A stretch of 64,000 bases of DNA from Eulemur rufifrons (GCF_041146395.1 NC_090986.1:47652001-47716000), one strand, 5' to 3'; shown: positions 1 to 12,792, counted from the stretch's first letter. A program made the numbers and translations. Notes: a model not told the origin generated them from the sequence alone.

Positions 1-439
1 CTGAACTCAAAGTATATTACATTAAAATCATTTAAACAGTATTTTTAAAAAAATTATTGTGCTTAACCAAGTTAACACTATTGCATCTGTTGTGGGTATT
101 TTTAGGGAGAAAGATAGCTAAATCTTTTTGTGGCAATCATAATAAAAAACAGAAATAAATTAGATGGAATGCAATAAAATTATCTTTTATTTTTGTGTTA
201 TTTCCTTTGGTTTTATGAGGCATAAAAATTGTTTTGATAAATTTTGATTTTCAAATAATATCTTGACCCAATTTTTTAAATTTAAAATAATTTTTTAAAA
301 TTTTCTTTCCTCCATAATATTTGTTTCATGCCAGAAGCATGACAATCTGACCAATTGTTCTAGTAAAAACTGTCCAAAGTGCATAGCAAAACAATTACAA
401 ACTGTAATTCTATGACATTGCCTTTCTCTTGGCACATAA
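1..439. other. AT-rich DNA, nothing recognised
   Basis: Very AT-rich sequence with many short T and A runs. I see no open frame, repeat family or RNA gene that I can support. Part of it may be the worn 5' continuation of the L1 3' end that follows. Confidence 0.4.
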
Positions 440-692
440 GTTCTAATGTTTGATATAACATAGGGTGACTGTAGTTATCAATAATTTATTTTATATTCCA
501 AAACAGCTGAAAGAGAAGATTTGAAATATTTCCAACACAAAGAAATGATAAATGTTTGAAATGATGGGTATGCTAATTACCCTGATTTGATAATTATACA
601 TAGTGTTCATGTATCAAAATATCACATGTACCCCATAAATATGTACAGTTATCTATCAATTTAAAAAAGATAAAATAAAAAATTAAAAATAC
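440..692 (+). mobile_element. L1M-type LINE, 3' end fragment
   Basis: The stretch 'agggtgactgtagttatcaa' and the later 'taattaccctgatttgataa' and 'atgtaccccataaatatgta' blocks are the hallmark of the 3' end of old mammalian L1 (L1MA/L1MB group) in forward orientation, followed by an A-rich tail at about 661-692. It is 5'-truncated and non-coding. The subfamily is not certain. Confidence 0.75.
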
Positions 693-769
693 AATGTTAA
701 ACTATATACAATCTAAAAACTGAAGATTTTGTTAAAGTTGTAAAATTTTATGCTATCAGTATAAACTTT

Positions 770-1169
770 GTGTTAGTCTGTTTGTGTTCCTATAAAGGAA
801 ATACCTGGGACTGGGTAATTTATAAGGAAAAGAGGTTTATTTGGCTCATGGTTCTGCAGGCTGTACAAGAAGGATACGACCAACATCTGGTTTTGTTGAA
901 GGCTTCAGGGAGCTTCCAATCAAGGTGGAAGATGAAGGGGGAGCAGACCTGTCACATGGCAAGAGCAGGAGCAAGAGAAGGAGTACGTGGTGCAAGGGTC
1001 CTTTAAACAACCAGCTCTTGTGTGAACTAATAAAATGAGAACTCATTCATTGTCACTGGAGAGCACCAAGCCATTCATGTAGGATGTGTCCTCATGACGC
1101 AAACACCTCCCATCAGGCCCCACATTCAACACTGAGGATCAAATTTCAACATGAGATTTGGAGGGGCCT
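770..1169 (-). mobile_element. MST-type MaLR solitary LTR, truncated
   Basis: Read on the minus strand this is an LTR of the MaLR (ERVL-MaLR) MST type. It ends with the block that appears on the plus strand as 'tgttagtctgtttgtgttcc', and it has the diagnostic 'accaagccattcatg' and 'aaatttcaacatgagatttgg' blocks. The 5' end of the LTR, about 20 bases that should follow the 'tttggagggg' block, is missing, and the sequence passes directly into L1. Open frames within it are chance frames in LTR sequence. No internal region is attached. Confidence 0.8.
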
Positions 1170-1179
1170 GTGCTTTCAA

Positions 1180-2440
1180 GGTGTTACTCAAGAATTCTTT
1201 GCACATACCAATGTCTTGGAGTGTGCCCCAGTGATTTCTTTTACTAATTTTATAGTTTCAGGTCTTATATTTAAATCTTTAATCCATTTTGATTTGATTT
1301 TTATATGGAGAGAGATATATGGCTCTAGTTTCATTCTTCTATATATGGATACTCAATTTTCCCAGCACCATTTCTTGAAGAGACTATCCTTTCCCCAATG
1401 TATGTTCTTGGCACCTTTACCAAAAGTGAGTTCATTGTAGATGTGTGGATTTATTTCTCTATTTTGTTGCATTGGTCTATGCGTCTGTTTTTATACTAGT
1501 GCCACACTGTTTGGGATACTATAGCTTTATAGTATAACTTGAAGTAAGGTAATGTGATTCCTCCAGTTTTGTTATTTTTGCTCAAGATGCCTTTGGCTAT
1601 GATGCATCTCTTGTGATTCCATATAAATTTCAGAATTATTTTTTCTGTTTCTGTGAAGAATATCATTGTTATTTCAGTGGGATTGCAATTGAATTTGTAC
1701 ATTGCTTTGAGTAATATGAACGTTTTAATAATATTTAATCTTCTAACCCATGAACATGAGATATCTTTTCATTTTTTAATGTCCTCCTTAATTTCTTTTA
1801 TCAATACTTTATAGTTTTTATTGTAGAAATCTTTTGCTTTTTGGTTAAGTTTATTCTATGTATTTTATTTTATTTGTAGTTATTGTAAATGGGATTAATT
1901 TCTTGGTTTCTTTTTCACACTATTCACTGTTGGTATATATTAATAGAAATGCTATTGATTTTTTATGTTGGTTTTGTATCCTGCAACTTTACTGAATTTG
2001 TTTATTAGTTCTAATAGTTTTCTGGCAAAGTGTGTAGATTTTTCTAAACATAAGATTATTTCTTCTGCAAACAAGGATAATTTGACTTCTTCCTTTCTAT
2101 TTTGAATGCCTTTTATTTCTTTCTTTTGTCTAATTGCTCTAGCAAGGTATCTAGTACTATGTTGTATAATTGTGGTGGAAGCTGATATCCTAGTCTTGTT
2201 TTAGATCTTAGAGGAAAGACCTTCAGTTTTTCCCCATTCAGTAAAATCTTAGCTGTGGGTCTATCACACATGGCTTTTATCATGTTGGGTATGTTTCTTC
2301 TATACTCAGGTTTTTACTATGAGGATGTTGACTTTTATTGAATGCATTTTTGGCATTGATCCAAATGATCATATAGTTTTTGTCCTTCATTCTGTTGGTA
2401 TGATGCATCACATTTATTGATTTTCTGTAAAGCATTTGCA
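1180..2440 (-). mobile_element. L1 ORF2 fragment (reverse transcriptase 3' half), inactive
   Basis: On the minus strand this encodes the C-terminal part of the L1 ORF2 reverse transcriptase region. The frame at 1496-1702 carries the recognisable 'KFIWNHKR' box followed by a [14 protein letters not shown] motif, which lies after the catalytic region in L1. The rest of the segment matches L1 ORF2 at nucleotide level but is full of stops and frameshifts. It lacks ORF1 and both UTRs. It is an old fragment; the break at about 2435-2460 leads into unrecognised sequence. Confidence 0.85.
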
Positions 2441-3181
2441 TTTTTACTACATGTTTCTTTCTGTCTATTTCTGATGAGACAAAATGACTAAAAATTCTTC
2501 TCCCTACAAAAAATAAAATCTATAAAACTTTATAATTTAGCTTTTGATACTAAAATAATTCACATATAAGAATTCTTTACTCAAAGCATTATAACTAGTG
2601 TATTCCAATGTCAGTTTTTATAAAAAATGTGAAACTAGTTTGACTTCAATTTAGATCAAAAATCTGAAATCAAGTGGTGATAAACTGATAATTCTAATAT
2701 ATCCTTTTTAAAAAGTAAGGTTATATGGGAATAAAAACAATAAAATCTTTGATGCAGAACATGTAGAATGATGACTAATTTTAACTATAATTAATTGAAT
2801 ACTACTTTGTACTTGATATCTTTTTAAAAATATTTCTTAGTTTTATTAATATTTCATATGTAGGTATTATCTCAATTTTACATTCAGCACATTATTGAGG
2901 CCCTATTTCATTCATATTAATTATAAAAATGTCTAGTCATTCCTGTTCACCTTGCTAACTCACTTCACTCAGTTCATCTGTTCTACATCCTAAATTATTT
3001 ACTTTCAGCTCACACATCATGCCAACACCTTATTGTGTAGTTTAGGAGTCTTTCATATTTTAACACTTACAGTTTCCATTAACCAAACCTGTCAAGATTG
3101 TTTAGCTAGTTCCAGAAAGCCTTCTATCTAATTATAGAGCCTTATTTATCTAAATTTGAGAAAATATTTGCATATGAGATC
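2441..3181. other. AT-rich intergenic DNA, nothing recognised
   Basis: No family, RNA gene or convincing open frame seen. Composition matches the surrounding gene desert. Confidence 0.4.
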
Positions 3182-3641
3182 TGTGGTAGAACAAATAATG
3201 GTGCCCCTAAAAGGCTCATGTCTGAATACCTGTCACCTGCGAGTATGTTAGCATAAAAGGGACTTTGCAGATGTGAGTAAATTACAGCTCCTGAGATGTT
3301 CCTGATTATTCCAGATTATCCAAGTCATCTCAGTGCAATCACAAACATTCTAATAAGAGGAAGCCAGGAACTTTAGTGTCAGTAGTGGGAGATGTGATAA
3401 TGGAAGCAAGTTGGACTGATACAAGGAAAAGGTCATAATCCAAGCAATGCAGCCCACCTGTGGAAGTTGAAAAAAAGCAAGGCAACAACTTCTACCCTGA
3501 AGTCTCCAGAGAGAATGAATCTATGCTGACACCTTGATTTTACTCTTCAGACCTCCAGAACTGCAAAAGAATAAATTAATGTTGTTATAAACCACTAAGT
3601 TTGTGATAATTTGTTATAGCAGCAATAAAAACCTAGTACAC
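3182..3641 (+). mobile_element. MLT1-type MaLR LTR (5' LTR)
   Basis: The LTR starts 'tgtggtagaacaaataatgg' and ends with the typical MLT1 tail: 'acctccagaactgcaaaaga', an AATAAA-like signal, 'gttgttataaaccactaagt' and a final 'ctagtaca'. Its length (about 460 bases) fits a full MLT1 LTR. The AATAAA-like signal at about 3570 is the LTR's own polyadenylation signal. Confidence 0.85.
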
Positions 3642-3850
3642 ATTTTGGTACCTGGTAGTTGAGTACTGCTGTAACAAATACCTTAAAAATGTGAAAGTGA
3701 TTTTGTAATTAAATAACAAGTAGTAGCTGAAGGGTTTCGAGACAGCAAAGAACACTAATCGTCATAAACAGATTATTGGTAGGAATATGAACATTAAAAT
3801 CTGTTGTTAAGAGAGCAGAATGAAGTGAGCAGCATGGTAGAGAAAACTTA
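3642..3850 (+). mobile_element. MaLR internal sequence, short remnant
   Basis: Directly after the MLT1 LTR the sequence reads 'cattttggtacctggtagtt', which corresponds to the primer-binding-site region and start of the MaLR internal sequence. About 200 bases remain of an internal region that is normally over 1 kb. It is non-coding. Confidence 0.6.
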
Positions 3851-3854
3851 TATT

Positions 3855-4063
3855 AGGCAGCAACTAGAAGCAGAAAAAGACAAGTAAATGGATTCTCTCT
3901 TCCAAACCTCCATAGTGAATCAATCTTACCTATAACTTGACTTTAGCCCAGTAATACTGATTTTAGAGTTTGGATTTCTAGAGCATGAAATGATAAATTT
4001 GTGTTGTTTTAAGCCACTGAATTTGTGTTAATTTGTTTTAGCAGCAGTAGGAAAAGACTATAT
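3855..4063 (+). mobile_element. MLT1 LTR, 3' part (probable 3' LTR)
   Basis: A second copy of the MLT1 3' portion is present in the same orientation: 'gacttgactttagcccagta'-like block, 'gttgttttaagccactgaat' and 'agcagcagtaggaaaagact'. With the upstream LTR and internal piece this makes an internally deleted LTR-internal-LTR remnant of one insertion. Confidence 0.7.
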
Positions 4064-6189
4064 GATCTGAATGCAGCTGTTTTAAACTTCCTCTCCAAAC
4101 CTATTGTTCTTTCAAGCTACTTCAAGTAACTTGGTGAGGAAATACTAATCTGTAAGGGTTAAGCTTGCTTTCAGTGGAAGCAGCTAGGATTTCTGGAATT
4201 AAATTTGGTGGAAGAAGAATTTGATAGTTTAGGAATTTCTGTCATGTTTAGAAAGAATTTTATATTAGCATAAAATTTGATAAAATTTCAAAGTGTAAAC
4301 TGCAATAAGTTAAATATACTTCACTTTTATTGTGTCTACTGAGGTCCACTTAAGACTATTCATTGCTGAGTTCTCCTAATAAAAAGGGTCTGTGGTCACA
4401 TCACTAATACTCACCTCTGGTAAATCAATGGTAGAATCACCAAATAATGCATCCTACTCTATAGCTAATCATATTATACTGCATTTCTCTTTCTACATTT
4501 AATATTATATTGCTTAGTTGCAGAAAGTCCTAATGACTATGTGAAGAAAATGTAGTGTTTTATTTTTAAAAATGTATTTTTAGTTGTAAATTACCATTGT
4601 CTTGGAGTAGTTTGAGCTCTTTCTATATGTTATGCCAAAGTGGCCAATGCAAAGATTCATGAAATGATTTATGGGATACAATGCAACTATATATCACAGA
4701 TACAACTGCAATTGACTTCAAACCTAAGTCTGATAAACTATTTAAATTATAGCCCTGAGTAACAACTCAGTAATGTAAAAGTACCTTTTCCCCACCTAAC
4801 AATAAAGTATCAAGATTTACTAACAGAGTACTGACACACGTTTTGAGCAAAAATTAGGTAAAATTGGTTTTCAAATGGAAGTAATTAATGTAAATTTTAT
4901 TTGGATGATCAAGATACAGATTTATATGTATATGTTATTGAAAATTAATGAATTACCTTACCAGAAAAGGCAGTCATCTGTCTCCATGATTATTTTCTTT
5001 AATTCCTATATTTCTGTCTACTCTTTTCTTTCTATGCTAACAAATAGAAATTTTTAACTAGCTAAACCTAAAGAGACTGCAAATTTCCTATCAGTAAAAG
5101 TTTATAGTCATTTAAAATTCCAAAATTGGTTGGAGGTTCAATATACCTGCTGCTACATTTTCCCAGTCTTCCCAAACCAACATTAAATTCAGTGAAATAC
5201 ATTTGAATGTATTTGAAATAGTCTATGTAAGTATAAATCAAGAACATTGCATTGTTCTTAACATATTTATGATATTCTTGGTATCACTTACCTTCAATAC
5301 AGTTGTAACTTCTAGTAACCTGTTATAGAACTTATTGTCTCCATTACCATAGTCCCTAGAGCAGTATATCCATGATAAAAGTGTGGATTATTTAAGCAAC
5401 AGAATGCTTCTTTTCTGACTAACCTTAATTCTATTCCTAAGACAGATACTCTATAAAAACAAAGTGAGATGTTTTATCAGTATATAGTTTTTATCTTACC
5501 ACAGTTGCTTTATAAATATGGAAGGGTATATCTGCTCTTTCTCTCACCTCTCTTTGTCTTTCCTTCTCTCTTCCTACAAATGTAGGATTATTTTAAAAAG
5601 ATACAACTTTTCAAGAGTGATGAGTAAGTTTCTATTCACCTTTTGTCGTGCAGAAACATTAGTGAATATCAGAGGCAGTGTTGTCTTCAGAATGGGCTTG
5701 TTCTAAGATGGTGACAACAACACTCTCAGAGTTTTTACCTATAGAGGTCAAAGTTCAGGGAAGATTTTTTTTTTTTTTGTCTGTTTCATTGCAACCAATG
5801 CAACTAATAATCTGCACCTGGATACCAGTATCAGTTTCTAATATCTCAAACAGCTGTTACTTTTTATTAACCTTTGAACCTCTACAAATGTCCTAACATA
5901 ACTAATTAATAAGTTGCAACATAATGATAACTAGAGAAAAAAATAAAATCTGGAGCGAATTATACAAATGCTCATTCAATAAACAGCAATAACAGAAAAC
6001 TACGAACATGTGCATTATATAACCATTGCAAACTTGGCACCAAATAAAAATATTTATTTGGCCAAACAATTTTGTAAAACAATCTTAAATTTTGAATCTG
6101 TTGCAGTACCATGCAAAGTAATACTCTCGAGAAATATAAACATACCAAAAGAGAAGTTAAATGAGTAAGATTTCAGAGGTTACAAAGAA
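4064..6189. other. AT-rich intergenic DNA, nothing recognised
   Basis: About 2.1 kb with scattered short T runs, for example at 5766-5779, and several short open frames with no recognisable domains. I cannot assign any repeat family or gene. Confidence 0.4.
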
Positions 6190-6440
6190 CAGCAGTAAGA
6201 GCTCAGTTTCCAGAAAAAGACAGTCTGAATTTCTCCAGGCTCTGCTATTTATTAGTTGTATGATCTTTAGCAAATTATTTAATTTCTCTATGCCTCAATA
6301 TTCACATCTGTAAAATTAGGATAAAGTCTGTACCTCCTTTATATGGCTGTTTTGAGTAGTTAATTAATAATTTTTAAGCAGTTGAACAGGGACTGGCACA
6401 TAGTCAGTACTGCATAAGCATTTGTTACATAATTTTTTTT
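6190..6440 (+). mobile_element. MIR SINE
   Basis: This is a well-kept MIR copy: 'taagagctcagtttccagaa', the core 'gctctgctatttattagttg', 'tgcctcaatattcacatctg' followed by a 'taaaat' block, and the end 'ggcacatagtcagtactgca'. It is non-autonomous and ancient (pre-placental). Confidence 0.85.
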
Positions 6441-8229
6441 TAAAAAATTAAATGCGAAATTTCATCAAATGCACAGTTCTATTGATAATTCCATTTGCCC
6501 TTTGTAGTCTTAGAAAACTGGCTTTCAAACGAAATTAGAAAGTTAATTAGCAGCTGTGAGTAATTAAGATGCTCTTTAAGCTCTGAGGAAAAGTAGCAGA
6601 GGAGAGATCAATAGAGGGGGAGTTGGCAGAGAGAGAATTCAGTGTGCTCTCAGACAATAATAAAAGGTGAAACAGCAGTATTTTTCTTCCTAACAGGAAC
6701 ACACCAGGAATTCATCAACTCCACAAGTCCTCTTAAAAGTAAATTTAATGTCCTAATTATATCTTTCAAAATAACTGCCTTTGACCAATCATAACACCTG
6801 GTCCTCTAAATCAATTTTATACTACTAGGGTACCCAGTAGCCATTCAGTGTTGTAGTCATTTATTCATCAGTTCATTCAAATATTCATTTAAATATCATC
6901 TGAACACACCTACTCCATACTACGTGAATCACCACCCAAAATATAAAGAATTCAATGGATTGAACATACTCTCTATAAGAGATGATGTTGGGCCAATAGA
7001 TTCAAGCATTTGTTGTAAACAAACAACTAAGGGAGGAGTAGGGAAGTATCCTTTTTAGAGCAATGCCGTTTTTACCAGTTAGATGACATAAAGAGTCTGC
7101 CCCCCCATAGTGGGTAGTGGTCATTTTGGAAAAAAATGATTTTTAAACAGATCATTGTAAAATGAGCATAGATATACACACCAATTATACCTGTCTACAT
7201 ATGCAATTTATTTAGTTATTTGACTTGTGATCCATTAACATATAGATGTGGCTGTAACTCGTTGTTGAGGAGATATATATAATTTTATTTAATTGCCTTA
7301 GATTTAGCTCTTACATGTAAATAATATATCACTCAGCAGAAATTAGTGTAAGGGTCACTAAATAAGTAGCCAAGAGATAAGAGTACTATTCCAAGCTCTG
7401 CCAAAAACCAGAAGTGTGAATTCAGGTGAATTACATCGAATGTAAAAGAGTTAGGTTGGATTAAATATCTCCTGGTGTTGTATGTTTCGATATTTTTGAT
7501 CAACAGTGCTATTCCTATTGCTATGGATACAGGTCAGTGATTTGAAATACAATTTCAACACTACTTCAAAAATCACAAGTTATATTATTAACCCAAGCTG
7601 TATACTTTAGTTATCAGACAAATAAAGCAAGACTGGAAATGTATAGACATAAGTTAAAAGCCTTTATTTTCAATCATGTGTTGTTGTTAAAGTCTTTTTT
7701 TTATTGTATCTTCTCATGTTAAGTATTATCTTGATTTTTTTTACCATGATATTGTGTTTTAGTAATGACTTAAAGTGATTTCACAGAATTTTATTTTAAA
7801 AGAAACTAGAGTTATCCAACAATTTTGTGTTAACATAAATTTGTGAAGGATAAATATAGTTTTCTTTGAGCCAAATATCTACCTTAAACACACACAAAAA
7901 AGATTCTAATATAATATAATAAAATATATTATATCAAAGGCTAAAGCAATTCAGGAAACATATCAAAAATTTAAATAATAGATAATATATTTACATTACT
8001 TCTGAAATTACACATATCTAATAAGCTATGGAAACTGTCTTGGAAATTAAAAACAGGAACAATGTATAGTTATTTGAAAATTTAAGAAGGTCACCCTCTT
8101 TGAATATTTACTGATGTATCTGCATGTCTTCTAGATGTAAATATTTCCATTTATTTAACTTCAGTATCCTAGATCTTCTGTATTGCTGTCTGCTCCCTGT
8201 AACAAAAGAATCCAGTATATCAGCTGTCC
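6441..8229. other. AT-rich DNA with possible worn MIR/L2 traces
   Basis: Mostly unrecognised. The stretch 7375-7460 ('ccaagctctgccaaaaacca') resembles a MIR core, and 6855-7040 ('tttattcatcagttcattca') resembles an L2-type 3' region, but both are too worn to call separately. No gene seen. Confidence 0.3.
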
Positions 8230-8760
8230 CTACTGTATTGACGAATATAAACCTGTCATACAGGAAGATCAATTATCTACTGCTAACATGATGCTACATA
8301 ACAAACCACCCAGACATAGTGATTTTTTTAAAAAATATTTTATTATTTTTCATGAGACTATGGGTTGGAAGAGTAGTTGTGATGATTTGGGCCATTTTTG
8401 GTAGAACTCAGCTGAGCTTGTTCATGCATTTGAGGTTAGTTGGCAGCTAACTATGGCTGGCTGCTCTAGAATGGCCTCAGCTGGGACAGCTGGGCTCTCT
8501 TTCATGTTTTCCTCACATTGCTACAGCATTCTTGCCATATTCTCATACATGTGGCAGAAATTGAAGAGAAAGCAAGCCAAATCATGCCAGGGGGAGCAAG
8601 AAGACACATGCACACACTTCCAAGACTCTGCTGTGTTATGCTTGCTAATAATATCTGGTTGGCCAAAACAAGTCACATGCATGAGCATGGAAGGGCACTA
8701 CAGAGTTAGTGTCAGGATACAAGGATCTTCTTAATTGGCACCACTAACATCACACAGTAA
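8230..8760 (+). mobile_element. Ancient interspersed repeat, family not assigned
   Basis: The layout 'tgctacataacaaaccaccc', then 'actcagctgagcttgttcat', 'atggcctcagctgggacagc', and 'ggttggccaaaacaagtcac' is one I recognise as an old mammalian interspersed repeat in this orientation, but I cannot name the family with confidence. It may be an LTR or a DNA transposon. Open frames here (8183-8404, 8453-8734) show no domain and are treated as chance frames. Confidence 0.45.
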
Positions 8761-8899
8761 AAAATTCCTGAAAGGTTATTGTAGATTGATTGAATTTTGA
8801 GAGATATCTGTGCTCTAGCAAATATAATTAATAAATTTATATCAGCTTCCTAATCAAGGCAAGAGGTTAAAGCTGTTATGGTCATTTCATATTTCCAAT

Positions 8900-9490
8900 T
8901 ATAATATTAATCATTAATTATAAAAATTAAAAACATGGAAATATTTTTTAATAAATCCACACTCTGTTGAAAACCTTATAAATGTTTTAGTATTTTTTCT
9001 TTATATATGTTTTTATGTGATTACATTTTTAAAAACAAAAGTGGGAATGAACTGTATATGCATATCTATCATGTTTATACTATGTTTATAGGTATATAAT
9101 TTTTGTTAGTATATAATGTTTCATATTACATAAATATATGTGAACACATACAAGCACATATAAAAATACATATATATTACTTATTACAATCATTTCCCCA
9201 CATAGTTATTGAAATCCTCCTTTAGTGACACACCATGTTAATTTAAATGATTACTTATTGCAGGAATTCCAAAATATTTTTAGTTTTAAACTATTACTAA
9301 TAAAGTTATATTACATTCCAATACATATATATCTTGTAGTTACAACTTTTTTCAAGATGATAACCTAGAAGTTGGATTATTGGAACAAAATATCAATGTT
9401 GATAAAGTCCTTTGATCATACTGCCCATGAGAATGCTTTACAGTTTACCCCTCCAGCACTGGTATCTGAAAATATAGACTTCACTCTTAA
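8900..9490 (-). mobile_element. Very old L1/HAL1-like LINE fragment, part 1
   Basis: On the minus strand the order of blocks around 9350-9470 ('aacctagaagttggattatt' and 'cccctccagcactggtatct' on the plus strand) follows the L1 3' region pattern 'aagtggaattactgggtcaa..actcccaccagcagtgta'. It is highly diverged. A MIR separates it from the second part at 9770-10110. Confidence 0.5.
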
Positions 9491-9579
9491 CAAAACATGG
9501 TATTTTAATTTGTCAATGCACAAGTCAAATTAGTTTTTCCTTTTTTATTACTATGGAATACAATCTTTACCAGTTGCAT

Positions 9580-9755
9580 ATACCTTTTGTCAAATTATTT
9601 CACCTTTCTCTGCTTCAATTATCTCATCTATAACACTGATATGACTCTATCTAATTCCTAAAAAGGTTTGGTGAGGATTAAGTGCAATGATATTTGTAAA
9701 ATGCCAAGTATGTTGTCAGGCTCAAAGCAAGCCCTCAAAAAGTATTTGATATTTT
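9580..9755 (+). mobile_element. MIR SINE inserted in old LINE
   Basis: The 3' half of a MIR: 'cttcaattatctcatctata', 'ggtgaggattaagtgcaatg', 'aaatgccaagtatgttgtca' and 'aagcaagccctcaaaaagta'. It appears to sit inside a minus-strand L1-like fragment. Confidence 0.75.
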
Positions 9756-9769
9756 TTCTTGTTATCATT

Positions 9770-10110
9770 AACAATACATTTATTGCTTTTTCCTTTCATG
9801 AATTGGGCATTCAATATTTTAAACATTCTGTTAGGGTGTTCCTCATTTTCTTATCAAGATACTAGAGCTCTTTATGCTATGCATATAAAGTCTTTGTCAT
9901 ATGCATAACAATGATTTTTCCTGTTTAACATTTATCTTGTTTACATTATTTTTATGTATAGAATTTTTAAGTATTTTTGTGTCTCAATCTATTGTTCTTT
10001 TAATATGTATTGTTTTTTATTCTTACATTTAGAAAGGGCTTCCTCAATCAAAGATTAGATATGTATATATCAATATTTTTATTTTTATCATCATAGGTGA
10101 CATTCTTATA
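9770..10110 (-). mobile_element. Very old L1/HAL1-like LINE fragment, part 2
   Basis: Plus-strand blocks 'actagagctctttatgctat', 'aaagtctttgtcatatgcat' and 'tttagaaagggcttcctcaa' follow the L1 pattern of the 3' half of ORF2 read in reverse. It continues the fragment at 8900-9490 after the MIR. No coding capacity remains. Confidence 0.5.
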
Positions 10111-10439
10111 TCTAACTTTTAAATATATACATCTCAATTATTGTGTACCATAGACATGTAATTTATTTATTATTTCTCATAAAACTGTTGGGTGACTTAC
10201 TGAATTATTCCTTATAATGGGTTTAATACAACAACCTGCAAAAAAGAAGTTCTCAGTGTATGTTAGCTATAGATTTATAAATATTAGCTATAGATCAAGA
10301 CTTTCTTCATTCCAAATGTTTCTTTTATAATATGCTAAATTAGTTCTCACCAAGAATTTAGAGACATGCTACCCTAGACAACTCAAAAAACAAATAGGGA
10401 GACTGGCAGTGAATAAGAGGATAGAATCTATGGAATTAT

Positions 10440-12790
10440 TCAGATTTGTGCTCTTCACAGGACTTAATATGTGGACTCTTTCTTTTAAAGTGGCCGATCC
10501 ATGTAGTGAAATACTAGAGAAAAAGACTAAATAAAAGGATTTTACTTCTGAAGGAAAAAGATGGTATCAGTCATTTCCATACTGAGAGAAGTTTTCCAGT
10601 ATTTTTACCTGACTTAGATGGTGTTCAGGTTATCAAGACCTTGCCATACTCTCATGTAAAAGGTTCATAGACACTTACCACTAGTACCAAGTGGTACAGA
10701 TATAAAATATAGGACTTATTGGGAAAAATCATCCTAGGAGGCAGACCTAATCTTCTAAACTCTCATTATCCTATGGTTTAGGCTGAGAACAGATGGTCTA
10801 TAAAGGTCATAGCCAAGTTTCAGTAGATGGGCATTCCATCCACATATGCTCTCTATATATTTAGTGTTGGAGAGCAGAGAGTATCCATATAACTACGTAG
10901 CAGTGGAAGCTGCCTAGTCAGAGAAATGACCTTGTTAAAACTGGGAAGACTTGGAAGCCCACTAATTGGTACTAAGCTATTCTCTGTTGAACTAACTTAG
11001 ACCTGCTGAGCCAGCTCTCTGTTCAGCCACCAGAAGAGAGAAGATAAACTTTCCAGGTTATCCATCTGGACATGTTGATTGAATACATGCATTGCTACCC
11101 CTATCTTTGGCTTGTGCAAAAGTCAGTCTTATCCATAGCCAAGAATGTTCTATATCCATAAAGCCTACCAAAAGTGTACAATTCAAAGAACATACCACAG
11201 ACAGTAGAAGAAAAAGATCTTGATCTTCTCACAAAAGATTTATTAAAGCAACGTTGCTATTCAATATGGTCTCCAAGTGTAATAATTGCCTGGCTCTTGA
11301 AGGCCAGTGGTTCTTGGCACATTCTGTAAACTATAGAGGCTTGACTAGTACTGACCCTTGTGACCTGTGAGTATGCTGTCACTACTGCAATGGATATTTA
11401 ATTTTGGATATTTCCAATGCTTTATTTCTTATAGCCCTCCAGAAAATAAAGCAAAAACTTGATTCCCTTATCTTGACTTAGCATGCAAACAACTGTCATC
11501 AGTGGATTGAGCCAATCCTTGTACAGTATGAACTATTTGTGGAAGTATGGGCATTCTACTGAAGATGAAATGCTGACCCTCAGAACCAACTACAAACAAA
11601 CTGGTCCAAGACCAACGGGCTTCTTTAAAAATTGAAGACAGTTATTCTACAACTGGGAGTTTACTACAGCCTTTATAACAAATAACCAAATATCTGTCTA
11701 AATTGAATGGAACTTTTAGATCAAGAAGTCTTAATAAATAGTCAAGGCAACAGTAAACTAAGCTCTTCCTTATTCTCTATGGAATTGCAGATATTTGTTG
11801 CCAACGTTAGAGTTGACAAATGTCAATAAGACTCAATTGGTATTTGTCCAGTCTTTGAGTTTGTGGCATCCTAACTTTGCTAAACAGCTACTAACTGGAC
11901 TGTTACATGATTCTAATGGAGACCTAGTATTTCCTTAAAAAAGAAAAAAATCGTAATTTTTTTTCCAGCTTAACTGTCTCACTCTTAAGTAAGTCTTTTT
12001 GGATTAAAATTGCATAGTTTAGGAAAAACCCCTAAAGTTTCCACTCTATTAAAAAAAAAAAAAACAAAGATGCTTTTAATTAAGAGACAAATTTGACCTC
12101 AGCCACTTTCACAAACATGTAACTAAACACTCATCAAAAGCAGAGTGTTTCTCACAACAATTGTGTCTAAGATGGGCAAAACAGTGGAATGCTGCAACCA
12201 TCCTTCCAACAATTAATTCCCAATAGCAAACATTGAATTCTTTCATTGAGTATCACATGATATTCTTATCAATGAACACTTGACCCAAGACAGACTGACA
12301 TATATCTTTAGAAAGGCCCTTTATGCAGATGTGTATGTCAAAACAAATAGCTTACCTGCTTGATAACGCTGATAGATGAACAGGCATCAAATTACCAAAG
12401 CACACCCATATGAGGTTTCTCTCTATGAAAACAGATACAAAAGTCTACTCGTATGCCAAATGTTTATGTTGCACATGTGTATCCCTTTACAGCAGAAGCA
12501 TACTTCAAGAAAAACATTTGGACTGAGAAAGCCAAGTAAAATATTTGTGTCCATTGTCTCTGTAGCCCACTAGATCAATAGTAAAACCTGTCATGGTAAT
12601 GAAACAATAATAATGGACTGAAATGTCAGACAAAAAATTATTTTTACACGTGTGGGAGCCATGTAACCCCAACAATACTAGCTTCTTTAGCAATAGCCTC
12701 CACAGGAACACCAATTCCAACAGTTTAATTATTTTTGTGTTGATTATGACCTTATGTTCTTTGCCTGGGATGAACTATCAGGAGACTGAC
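10440..12790. other. Unassigned block, worn coding-like or repeat-derived DNA
   Basis: About 2.3 kb that differs from its flanks: somewhat less AT-rich, fewer homopolymers, and short open stretches in changing plus-strand frames. One at 11810-11940 has a run reading LSLWHPNFAKQLLTGLL, and 12376-12573 is another. This looks like an old protein-coding sequence broken by frameshifts, either the inside of an endogenous retrovirus or another element, or a retrocopy of a gene. I tried ERVL pol, L1, mariner, hAT and Tigger from memory and none fits. I see no catalytic motif, LTR or poly(A) tail that would decide it. Confidence 0.35.
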
Positions 12791-12792
12791 AG

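Noticed and set aside
1084..1440. 118-residue plus-strand frame
   Set aside because: It crosses from an MST LTR into antisense L1; not a gene.
12640..12720. Possible mitochondrial insertion (NUMT)
   Set aside because: Only a short stretch sounds mitochondrial; neighbouring sequence does not follow any mitochondrial gene.
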